64,000 nt of DNA from RGIG9608 sp045612365. GTDB lineage: Bacteria > Bacteroidota > Bacteroidia > Bacteroidales > Paludibacteraceae. The DNA lies in NCBI GenBank assembly GCA_045612365.1, contig JAZKYY010000017.1:186001-250000 (forward strand). Direction: 5' to 3'. Shown one piece after another: positions 36,393 through 44,211 of this stretch (its first letter is position 1; each line of letters opens with the position of its first letter). Below the pieces are notes generated by a model, which saw only the letters and a list, made by a program, of their open reading frames with translations, was not told the origin of the DNA and did no database searches. The translations under genes and the position numbers were made by a program.

Positions 36393-37451
36393 TTAATTCT
36401 CCAAATTTTTTTCTATAAAAATTTCTACCAGACGGGGAATGGGGAAGGTGCTGAGGTTGGAGATTGGCACTGCAATAAACCCTTCATTTTCAGAGAAGAG
36501 TTTATCGTTGGTCTCTATGGTTAAAAAACGTGCGTAAATAATCTGATGACTTAACACGTGTTTGTAAACAGACGAAATTTTCTTTATCACAAACTTTTTA
36601 TCATTTAGGAATGGATGTTTAAGTAAATCTTCTATCTCCGATAATTTCTCAGTTTCAATCAATGGAAATTGGTAAAGGTTTTTCCAAATATCGTTTTGAG
36701 TGCGTTTTTCAATGAAAGTGTAAGCGTTTTTCTTTATAAAAAGATAGTTGAAAAAGCGGTCGCGCTGAACTAGTTTTTTTGTTTTTACGGGAAGATCTTT
36801 CACTATATTACTAGCAAAGGCTACACAAAACTCTTGCAGCGGACACTGCATACAGTTGGGCGATTTTGGGGTACACTGCAGTGCGCCAAACTCCATCATG
36901 GCCTGATTGTGTAGCGAAGGATTTTTCTTATTCAGAAGTTTTTCGGCTAGTAGAGAGAATTCCTTTTTCCCTTGTGTGGAATTTATTGGAGTAGTGATGC
37001 CAAATAATCTGGATAGAACCCGAAAAACATTGCCATCGACTACAGCATAGGGCATGTTGTAGGAAAATGAGCAAATGGCTGCTGCGGTGTAATCACCAAT
37101 TCCTTTAAGTGCCAAAACCTCCTTGTGGCTGCTCGGAAAAATAGAATGATGCTTAGCGACAATATGCTGTGCCGCAAAATGTAGATTTCGTGCGCGAGAG
37201 TAATAGCCAAGTCCTTGCCAATACTTTAGAACCTCATCTTCGGAGGCTTGTGCTAAACTTTCTACATTGGGAAAGCGTTCTACAAAACGAGAAAAATATC
37301 CTAAAGCCTGATCGACTCTGGTTTGTTGCAGAATAATCTCAGAAATCCAGATTTTGTAGGCATCGGTAGTTTCTCTCCAAGGCAGAACTCTTTTGTGAAT
37401 CTGATACCAATTCGCAATTGTTTTTCCAACTATGTCAAATAGTTGCGGCAT
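36393..37451 (-). CDS. mutY: A/G-specific adenine glycosylase
   Basis: MutY removes adenine mispaired with 8-oxoguanine. The 352-residue protein has the catalytic glutamate in ISEIILQQTRV, a helix-hairpin-helix LKGIGDYTAAAICSFSY, the catalytic Asp in AVVDGNVFRVLSRLFG, and the four iron-sulfur cysteines in CTPKSPNCMQCPLQEFC (spacing 6, 2, 5). A C-terminal NUDIX-like domain (about 230-350) recognises the damaged base. It is tightly packed after the nucleoside phosphorylase (3-bp gap) and before ssb. Confidence 0.96.
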   Translation of the reverse strand: MPQLFDIVGKTIANWYQIHKRVLPWRETTDAYKIWISEIILQQTRVDQALGYFSRFVERFPNVESLAQASEDEVLKYWQGLGYYSRARNLHFAAQHIVAKHHSIFPSSHKEVLALKGIGDYTAAAICSFSYNMPYAVVDGNVFRVLSRLFGITTPINSTQGKKEFSLLAEKLLNKKNPSLHNQAMMEFGALQCTPKSPNCMQCPLQEFCVAFASNIVKDLPVKTKKLVQRDRFFNYLFIKKNAYTFIEKRTQNDIWKNLYQFPLIETEKLSEIEDLLKHPFLNDKKFVIKKISSVYKHVLSHQIIYARFLTIETNDKLFSENEGFIAVPISNLSTFPIPRLVEIFIEKNLEN

Positions 37452-37454
37452 TTT

Positions 37455-38321
37455 TTATATTCTCTCCAGCACAATTTTTATTAGCTCCTCAATAGAACCT
37501 TTGTATTCCGTATTCATATCTTTGGAGATGCGCCCAGCAATGATACTGCATACAGTCATTGCTTTATGCCCAAGCATCTTGGAGAGTCCTGCAAGCGCAG
37601 AGCTTTCCATTTCAAAGTTTGTAATCATTTCATCTCCGTAGCGGAATGAAGTGATTTTTTCGTTCAAATTCATATCGTTTGGAGCCAACCGAACAAACCG
37701 ACCTTGAGGACCATAAAATCCTGGAGCCGAAATAGTAACACCATGTAGCATTCCTTTGCCAATTCTTTCCACTAATTCTTCGTCGGCACTGACAACGTAA
37801 GGTGCAGCTAAACGATTGTTCCAATTTGTGTGTTTCTTGAATTCATCTTCAAAATCTAAATCAAAAATCTCGCTGGAGTTAGCGTAGAAATTCAATAAGC
37901 CATCAAATCCAATCGAACGCTTTGCAACCACATAACTTCCAACAGGACACTCCATTTGTAATCCACCAGAAGTGCCAACTCTTACCAAAGTTAACGACTT
38001 GAGTTGTTCCTTGACACATCTTTTCTCAAAATCGATGTTCACCAAGGCATCTAGTTCTGTGAGTACAATGTCTATATTGTCTGTGCCAATTCCATGAGAA
38101 ACACATGACAAGCGTTTGCCTTTGTACATTCCCGTTATGGTATGAAATTCACGATTCAACACCTCGCACTCTATCGAGTCGAAGTGTTTTGCTACGAGCG
38201 AAACTCTATCCGGATCGCCTACAAGCAAAACTTTATCAGCCAGTTGCTCGGGTTTGATATGCAGATGAAATATACTACCATCTTCATTGATTATCAGTTC
38301 TGATGCAGGAATAGTTCTCAT
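37455..38321 (-). CDS. nucleoside phosphorylase (uridine phosphorylase-like)
   Basis: The 288-residue protein is in the PNP/UDP family, which cleaves nucleosides with phosphate. The phosphate-binding GDPDRVSLVAKHF, VSHGIGTDNIDIVLTEL, VRVGTSGGLQ and the ribose-binding NFEMESSALAGL are clear. The closest pattern is uridine phosphorylase, although the insertion around residues 150-170 is not the E. coli one. It ends 3 bp before mutY and starts 17 bp after the EEP gene. Confidence 0.88.
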   Translation of the reverse strand: MRTIPASELIINEDGSIFHLHIKPEQLADKVLLVGDPDRVSLVAKHFDSIECEVLNREFHTITGMYKGKRLSCVSHGIGTDNIDIVLTELDALVNIDFEKRCVKEQLKSLTLVRVGTSGGLQMECPVGSYVVAKRSIGFDGLLNFYANSSEIFDLDFEDEFKKHTNWNNRLAAPYVVSADEELVERIGKGMLHGVTISAPGFYGPQGRFVRLAPNDMNLNEKITSFRYGDEMITNFEMESSALAGLSKMLGHKAMTVCSIIAGRISKDMNTEYKGSIEELIKIVLERI

Positions 38322-38338
38322 AGAAAAAAAATTAATGG

Positions 38339-39388
38339 TTATTTGATGCTAAATCTTCCAACCAACATGGAGTGATCGGAGAGGTTGGAGTTATGTTTTA
38401 TTTCACAACTTTTTGGAGTAAAAGAGGGGTCGATCAATATATGGTCGATGTGAGAACGAAGAAAACCTTCGGAAAAAGTGTAATTTGTTCCGGTTTGAGT
38501 TTCTATGTAAACATCTTTCAAGTCTCCGCTAATTGTTTCGTAGACATACGACATTGCCACATCGTTGAAATCGCCACAAATGATTGTTTTGTAAGGAGAA
38601 TTTTCTCGCTCTTTAGCAAGAACTTTGGCTTGTTCTGCTCTCGTTTGGTTGGCAAAAGAGTATTTGTGAAAGATTTTCTCCATTAATGTTAAAGTTTCCT
38701 TATTAGCTTCTATTTTGCTAAAGTTTTCTCTCTCCTTGTCTGATAGTTTGTTCGATTCCAGATGGTTATTAATTACACGAACGGTATCTTCTCCTATGAC
38801 AATATCAGAAAAAATACTGATGTTGTTTTCAGAGTCATATTGAATCTTTCTTTTTTTTATAATGGGATATTTTGAGAAAGTACAAACCCCGCTTTCTGCA
38901 CTATAAAACTGATTTTTATACCAAACATGCCTGTAGGGATATTTTTTTTTTAATGTTGCAAAAACATGATCGCGTTTATCGTTTTTTCTAAAGAAACCAA
39001 ACTCTTGCAAGCAAACAATATCGGCATCAGTCTGTAGAATTTCGTTCAAAATGTCATTGGTTTTTGTGTTGAAATTAAACAGAGCGATGTTGTATGTCAG
39101 AAGAACAATGTCAGAATCTTCGCTAGCTTTTGGGTGGTTTATTGGGAAAACTCGTTGCACGTACGGAGAAAATATCATCAGTGTTACAACGGAGAGAAGG
39201 CAAAACTTTTTATCAAAAAACAGCCAAAGAACAACAAATAAGGAATTTACAATTACAATTGGGAGGAAGAACAATCCAAAAAAGGATAAAAATGCCGAAC
39301 TTACTTTCAAAGAAAGCACTCCTAGAAACAAAAATACCACGAAGAGTAAATTTGTTCCTAGTAGTCCGTATTTTATAAGATTTCTCAT
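38339..39388 (-). CDS. endonuclease/exonuclease/phosphatase family membrane protein
   Basis: This 349-residue protein has two to three N-terminal hydrophobic helices (about residues 8-75) and then an EEP domain. The domain shows VLLTYNIALFNF, VCLQEFGFF (metal Glu), VINNHLES, ICGDFNDVAMSYVYE, SHIDHILID and LSDHSMLVG. Members include sphingomyelinases and AP endonucleases; membrane-anchored versions are common in Bacteroidota with unknown substrate. It starts 6 bp after the acyltransferase stop. Confidence 0.87.
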   Translation of the reverse strand: MRNLIKYGLLGTNLLFVVFLFLGVLSLKVSSAFLSFFGLFFLPIVIVNSLFVVLWLFFDKKFCLLSVVTLMIFSPYVQRVFPINHPKASEDSDIVLLTYNIALFNFNTKTNDILNEILQTDADIVCLQEFGFFRKNDKRDHVFATLKKKYPYRHVWYKNQFYSAESGVCTFSKYPIIKKRKIQYDSENNISIFSDIVIGEDTVRVINNHLESNKLSDKERENFSKIEANKETLTLMEKIFHKYSFANQTRAEQAKVLAKERENSPYKTIICGDFNDVAMSYVYETISGDLKDVYIETQTGTNYTFSEGFLRSHIDHILIDPSFTPKSCEIKHNSNLSDHSMLVGRFSIK

Positions 39389-39394
39389 TAATTG

Positions 39395-40762
39395 TTACTT
39401 GACAATACTTTTTAATGTTTTTACAATTTTCCCTCTCAAGTCCAAAGCCTCTTTATAAATAGGATTACCATGATACCAGAAACGGAATTTTCGACAAAGA
39501 TGAATAAATTTTTTGATAAAAACTTTTCCGTTCAAGAAAGTAACCAAACTCAAAGGCAGCAATGGTAAAATTACTAAACTAACCCACCAAGTTTTTGTAA
39601 TAACTATAGCTATAATGGATAAAATAATAAACCAAAGAGGATATGAAATTAATGCTCCAATGCCAAAGTAAAATGAAGACATCAACATAGGATCTTTTAG
39701 TTTGCGAGTTACAAGAGATGGGACGTTGTATGGAATTACATTCAGTAGAAATGAAAGTATAAAGAATGGGAGAACAAAAATAACCCCAATAAAACGAGCC
39801 AAGAATTCGCAAACAGATATGTTTCGGCGAAGCACCCAATCTCTAAGGTGCAGTTTTTCCAAACAGCGCATGTAGCGATTAGTTTGTGACATTAATTTGT
39901 CGAATTTTTCGCTATCCTCTGCTCTTAATTTATCTAGGGAGGCTACTATTTTAATTTCTGCATCAAGTTTGTTTGCAAAATCAGAAATTTTCTTTCCTTC
40001 TTGTTTCAAAACCTGGAAAGAGTATAGTTTTCTGATGCAGTCATATTCGTCATAAACTGATAAATCTTCAATGTCCAACATTAATTCTTTTACTTTTTGA
40101 CGAGCACGATCGGCCAATAATTTTTGAGCTCGGGGAGGATTTTCTTTGTACAAATCATACAAATCAGAAAACTCAAACGGTTCTCCTGCCGTCATCACAA
40201 GTTTCCCTTGAACTTTAAAGTAGTTGCTGTAATGGTTCGAGAATGGCTGTATGTAAACAGGTTGTTCAAAATTAAGACGTTCGGCTGCTTGAAACGCGAT
40301 GCGAGCAAATCCTTTTTTGAAAGTTCCTAAGTGTCTGCAACTTTCGTGTCCGGCTTCAGGGAAAAGACTTACAATTCCATTCTCTGCAACAATTCGAGCA
40401 GATTTGCTAAAAATAGCTTGGTTTTCTCCAAGATTTTCTTTCCCCGTATCGCGTACTCTGAAGGCAGGCATTATACGGATGAACCTTAAAAGTTTGGCAA
40501 CAAATTCTTTTTTGAAGATATCGGCACGAGCAATAAAAACAGGTCTTCTTCCATCTTTTTTTAGAGAGAATAAGATGCCCAAAGCATCGCTCAGTCCATT
40601 CTGATGATTGCAAATAACCACTACTGGTTTGTTTTTGGGGATACGTTCTGCATTGCGAACAATGAATTTTCTGTAATACACATAACGATGAACAAAGTCA
40701 ACGTAAGGATACAATGCCTCGTACTTCCAATTGACTTTTTCTACATTTTCAAAACTAATCAT
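39395..40762 (-). CDS. PlsC-type acyltransferase with C-terminal membrane region
   Basis: The N-terminal half (about 35-230) is a glycerolipid acyltransferase domain. The catalytic His/Asp is in VVICNHQNGLSD (H-x4-D type with one extra residue), and VSLFPEAGHESCRHLGTFKKGF is the substrate-binding block. The C-terminal part (about 300-420) carries two or three hydrophobic helices. I infer a role in membrane lipid synthesis, as 1-acylglycerol-3-phosphate acyltransferase or a related enzyme. It is 455 residues long. The next gene upstream in the operon is the Wzi-like gene. Confidence 0.85.
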   Translation of the reverse strand: MISFENVEKVNWKYEALYPYVDFVHRYVYYRKFIVRNAERIPKNKPVVVICNHQNGLSDALGILFSLKKDGRRPVFIARADIFKKEFVAKLLRFIRIMPAFRVRDTGKENLGENQAIFSKSARIVAENGIVSLFPEAGHESCRHLGTFKKGFARIAFQAAERLNFEQPVYIQPFSNHYSNYFKVQGKLVMTAGEPFEFSDLYDLYKENPPRAQKLLADRARQKVKELMLDIEDLSVYDEYDCIRKLYSFQVLKQEGKKISDFANKLDAEIKIVASLDKLRAEDSEKFDKLMSQTNRYMRCLEKLHLRDWVLRRNISVCEFLARFIGVIFVLPFFILSFLLNVIPYNVPSLVTRKLKDPMLMSSFYFGIGALISYPLWFIILSIIAIVITKTWWVSLVILPLLPLSLVTFLNGKVFIKKFIHLCRKFRFWYHGNPIYKEALDLRGKIVKTLKSIVK

Positions 40763-40783
40763 ATTCTTTTCTGTTTTTATGAA

Positions 40784-42574
40784 CTAAAATCCAAAACTTA
40801 AACCACAGATGATGGTAACATTTTTTCCTTGATAAAATTTTGGAGTATAATAATCTAAATAACTTTGAGCATCAAGTCGGATTTCTCCCTCAATAGGAGT
40901 TGATTTTGGAGTATAACCTCTTGCGTTGTTGTATTCGACATTAAAGATCGCATAACAATTGTTGAATATCTCGTAGGTTGCTTCAAGAGCAATTAAGTCA
41001 TTTTGCCAAACTATTTCATTGAAAGGTTTTTGAGCAAGAATTTGTGAAATCTGGCTATTTCCAGTTTCTCCTCTTCTCATATAGGCGTAATCATTATATT
41101 TTCTTGCATTGGTGTAAGAGAGGTTTAAGTTCAGCCCCCAAACAGGTTTATAGTTTAACGCAACGTATATTTCTTGCGAATTGTCGCCCAGATAATGACC
41201 AAGATTATAACTGTTTGATGCCCAAGTGAGCGACTGAATAGAGTGTTTGTAATTTATGATGTTTGTTCGTGTAAACTCACCTTGAAGAGAAAGTTCCTTC
41301 AGAGGCCAATTGCTTACATTGAATCCCACCTTGTAGGAAAAAGGATTTCTTTGTGGATTAGATTTTTTCAAACGTTGAGTATTGAACTCGTCTAAATAAA
41401 CTGAGCCAAAAAGGTGTAAATGCTTGATGTTTCTAGAACTGATGTTGAAGAAAATCTGTGAATTTTGGTTTTCTGTTCCCAAGCCTTTTGTGAGCAAATG
41501 GTCGATAGATTTATAATATGCAATGGGGATGAAATAAGCGGCTTGAGGATTTTTCTCAGCATAAATAATAGTATTCCCTAACGAAAGATTAAGTCCTTTA
41601 ATTGGAGTAAATGTAAGCATATTAGCGGCAATAAACTTATTTTGAGGGCGATAGTGTTTTTTATCTCCATTGCCGTTGTTTTCTATGTAGTAACTTGTAG
41701 AATCAATCACATTGCTAATGAGCCAACCGTGAATATAGTTCAACTCAAACCATTTACATGGGTTTAGTTTTAGTGTAAGCATAGGAAAAGAAGGGGCTCT
41801 TCCTGAGATAATGTTTGAGCAATTATAAGAATCTCCCCAAACAATGTTGTCTTTCATAAGTCCTATACTCCCCCACCAAGCATAAGCTTTTATTCCACCT
41901 CTCAAATCGCTATAATCACCGCCATAAGTAGCTTCTTTGTATTGGCAACCAGGCAGATTGTTTAGATAGAAGTAGTCCGATATTCGAGCATCTTTTTGAG
42001 TTAATCCTCCTTTGAGAAGTTTTCCATTGAAGGAATTGTCTCTAAAACTTGCCCAAACGGAAACGTGATTTACAATTGTTGCTTGAAAATCAGCACCAAA
42101 CCAACGTTTCATGATTGCACCTTTCTTTCCTGTATTTGCAATGATATCCATTCCTAGAATAGGAGTCAGGCGGCATTTGAAATACTTGTCTTGATACTGG
42201 AACGCAGGCTGTAGCAAAGCCAAATCAAATGTTTTTTTATTGGTCCAATGAACATATGATTTTGGTAAAGTATCCAATTCTATGGCATAATCATTTATGA
42301 AGAATTTCAAATCTGTTTTTTGTCGTTTGGTCAGAAGAGAGTCTTTTGCTTGTGCTTCTGCCAATTTTTGAGCAATGAAATTTCTGCTATAAGGTTTTGT
42401 TACAGAATTGATATCAATCACTTTGTCAATTGCTAACTCGTCGATGAAATCGTAAACACGGGTAAAAGATATATGTTGAGGAATGTCTTGAGCATTTATC
42501 GTCGAAACAAAAAAACTAATTGCAATCCACAACAAACATTTGTTTCCGATGCGTATTTTTATCTTCCCATTCAT
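40784..42574 (-). CDS. capsule assembly Wzi family outer-membrane protein
   Basis: The 596-residue product begins with a signal peptide (KCLLWIAISFFVSTINAQ, cleaved around residue 28). It then shows an alternating amphipathic pattern typical of an outer-membrane beta-barrel and ends in an aromatic TIICGLSFGF. The phrases YSRNFIAQKLAEAQ and LTPILGMDIIANTG fit the Wzi-type capsule assembly family, which binds polysaccharide at the cell surface. An earlier in-frame start at 42655 lies within the sugar transferase gene; ATG 42574, one base after that stop, is preferred. It pairs functionally with the upstream initiating transferase. Confidence 0.82.
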   Translation of the reverse strand: MNGKIKIRIGNKCLLWIAISFFVSTINAQDIPQHISFTRVYDFIDELAIDKVIDINSVTKPYSRNFIAQKLAEAQAKDSLLTKRQKTDLKFFINDYAIELDTLPKSYVHWTNKKTFDLALLQPAFQYQDKYFKCRLTPILGMDIIANTGKKGAIMKRWFGADFQATIVNHVSVWASFRDNSFNGKLLKGGLTQKDARISDYFYLNNLPGCQYKEATYGGDYSDLRGGIKAYAWWGSIGLMKDNIVWGDSYNCSNIISGRAPSFPMLTLKLNPCKWFELNYIHGWLISNVIDSTSYYIENNGNGDKKHYRPQNKFIAANMLTFTPIKGLNLSLGNTIIYAEKNPQAAYFIPIAYYKSIDHLLTKGLGTENQNSQIFFNISSRNIKHLHLFGSVYLDEFNTQRLKKSNPQRNPFSYKVGFNVSNWPLKELSLQGEFTRTNIINYKHSIQSLTWASNSYNLGHYLGDNSQEIYVALNYKPVWGLNLNLSYTNARKYNDYAYMRRGETGNSQISQILAQKPFNEIVWQNDLIALEATYEIFNNCYAIFNVEYNNARGYTPKSTPIEGEIRLDAQSYLDYYTPKFYQGKNVTIICGLSFGF

Positions 42575-42575
42575 C

Positions 42576-44099
42576 TTATTTACTACGCGCCTTTTTAAAA
42601 AAGATATTGAAAAATATTTTCCAAAAGTACTTAATATCAGTTGTAAAAACACCATGTTCTTTACACTTAAGTAGATATTTCATCTCCGAGTCCTGAATTT
42701 CATCAAGAGTTTTGGGCATATCTGCATAAAAAGGAGGTAAAAGTCCTGGTTTGAATTTAATGCGCATTTCTTGTAACTCCTTTGTGTAGAGGCTATAATA
42801 GTGTTTACTCAACGGCCGAATGCCTATTAACTTCATTTCGCCTTTGAGTAAATTGATAAACATTGGTAATTCGTCAATCCACATTTTTCTGAAAAAATGG
42901 CCGTAAGAAGTTATTCGTGGGTCATTTTTTATTTTTCCTCCTTGCGACAAATTATTCTTTTCGAATACATATTGCTGAATAAATTCGGCATAAGGATACA
43001 TGGTTCGGAATTTATAGACGTTGATTATTTTACCATTTTTACCAATGCGGGGCAATTTTATTATAAGTCCATAACGCCTATGAATATCTTCTTGAGGAAT
43101 ATTTTTTCGTCGGGCAATTACAAAGGTTTTTGAACCGATAACTTCATCTTTTTCTACTTCAAAACCGCAATAATAAAGTCGTCCAAGAATCTCCATTTTG
43201 GAAATGAATCTACTTTTTCCTTCATTGACTTGATAATATAATCGACTAAAAAACAGCAATTTTGGGATAATTCTATTAAAGAAAATCTTCCACCAATAAA
43301 CTATTTTATTTATTCCTGAAGGATATTTGTTAAGTATTTGATTTTGATATACTTCTTGAGAAACAAAGGAACAAACAAACATTCCATTGTCTGGTAATTT
43401 TTCATTTATAATACCCAAAAAACGGTTAATGCCGACGAGATTGTTTAGATTAGAAAGATTTACAATACAATCATACTTATAATTTGGCATGACCTTTATG
43501 TTTAGCAAGTTATAAGTTTCAAAAAGAATAGTATTAGAACTTCTTAATGGCACGTTCTTTTCCAAAAACTCAAAAACTTCTTTTCCTGCGTTTTCAATTA
43601 TGGTTTCTTGTAAATTCTTATATGCAGTTTCTTCTAAAGGTAATGGGGGTGTAAGAACTTTTTGCTCTGAACGTATTTCGTAACTAGGCAAATCTTCATC
43701 CATGTAAGTTGCGTAGCGGTAACTGTAATACAATGAGATAATAATAATATTTTGTATCACAACAATAAGGATTCCTGCTAATAGTGCAAAGAGCGATAGG
43801 TCGGAGTAGATAAAGTGGTGAAATACTAAACTACCTACAGTTGTGATTATTGAAGAAAACAAAAGATTAAGAACTGAACGCCACGAAGAGAATCCTTTCC
43901 ATGGCTTATATTTCCCGCACAACAAACCACTTAATATCCATGCAAAAGCAAAAATGGAGTAAGAAATAAAGTAACGAGTTATAACGTGCTTGTCAGCAAC
44001 AAGTCGCCACGTCATTAGTATAAAAATAGCGAAACACCAAAGCAAAATATCCAACAAAACCAAACAAATTTGGTAGCGTATATTACGTGATGCTTTCAT
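42576..44099 (-). CDS. polyprenyl glycosylphosphotransferase (initiating sugar transferase)
   Basis: This 507-residue enzyme probably starts a surface polysaccharide by transferring sugar-1-phosphate to undecaprenyl phosphate. Four N-terminal helices (about 8-125) are followed by a soluble middle (about 155-330) and the catalytic domain. That domain has IGKNGKIINVYKFRTMY, NDPRITSYGHFFRKMWIDELP and INLLKGEMKLIGIRPLS. The large helix that usually precedes the catalytic domain is not obvious. The middle does not resemble the usual CoA-binding-like domain but a decayed methyltransferase fold: YDCIVNLSNLNNLVGINRFL, LPDNGMFVCSF, ILGRLYYCGFEV. It heads the operon down to ssb, with a promoter at 44127-44120. 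Confidence 0.87.
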   Translation of the reverse strand: MKASRNIRYQICLVLLDILLWCFAIFILMTWRLVADKHVITRYFISYSIFAFAWILSGLLCGKYKPWKGFSSWRSVLNLLFSSIITTVGSLVFHHFIYSDLSLFALLAGILIVVIQNIIIISLYYSYRYATYMDEDLPSYEIRSEQKVLTPPLPLEETAYKNLQETIIENAGKEVFEFLEKNVPLRSSNTILFETYNLLNIKVMPNYKYDCIVNLSNLNNLVGINRFLGIINEKLPDNGMFVCSFVSQEVYQNQILNKYPSGINKIVYWWKIFFNRIIPKLLFFSRLYYQVNEGKSRFISKMEILGRLYYCGFEVEKDEVIGSKTFVIARRKNIPQEDIHRRYGLIIKLPRIGKNGKIINVYKFRTMYPYAEFIQQYVFEKNNLSQGGKIKNDPRITSYGHFFRKMWIDELPMFINLLKGEMKLIGIRPLSKHYYSLYTKELQEMRIKFKPGLLPPFYADMPKTLDEIQDSEMKYLLKCKEHGVFTTDIKYFWKIFFNIFFKKARSK

Positions 44100-44119
44100 T
44101 GTTTTTTGTGTTATTTTAG

Positions 44120-44127
44120 CAAAGATA
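44120..44127 (-). promoter_or_regulatory. promoter -7 element for the sugar transferase operon
   Basis: The minus strand reads TATCTTTG, an exact match 20 bp before ATG 44099. It is divergent from the GH92 promoter 50 bp away. Confidence 0.6.
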
Positions 44128-44156
44128 AAGAAAATAATAATACGATTATTGTAAAA

Positions 44157-44186
44157 TTGTCACTAATCACTATTTTATTATCTTTG
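44157..44186 (+). promoter_or_regulatory. promoter for the GH92 gene (-33 TTG, -7 TATCTTTG)
   Basis: TTG at 44157-44159 and TATCTTTG at 44179-44186 are 19 bp apart, a full Bacteroidota promoter match, with a leader of about 20 nt before ATG 44212. Confidence 0.7.
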
Positions 44187-44211
44187 CTTTTGGAAGAAAA
44201 AAAATAGTATT

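Noticed and set aside
42575..42655. 27-residue N-terminal extension of the Wzi-like protein
   Set aside because: It overlaps the sugar transferase gene and would place an arginine-rich stretch before the signal peptide. ATG 42574 fits better.
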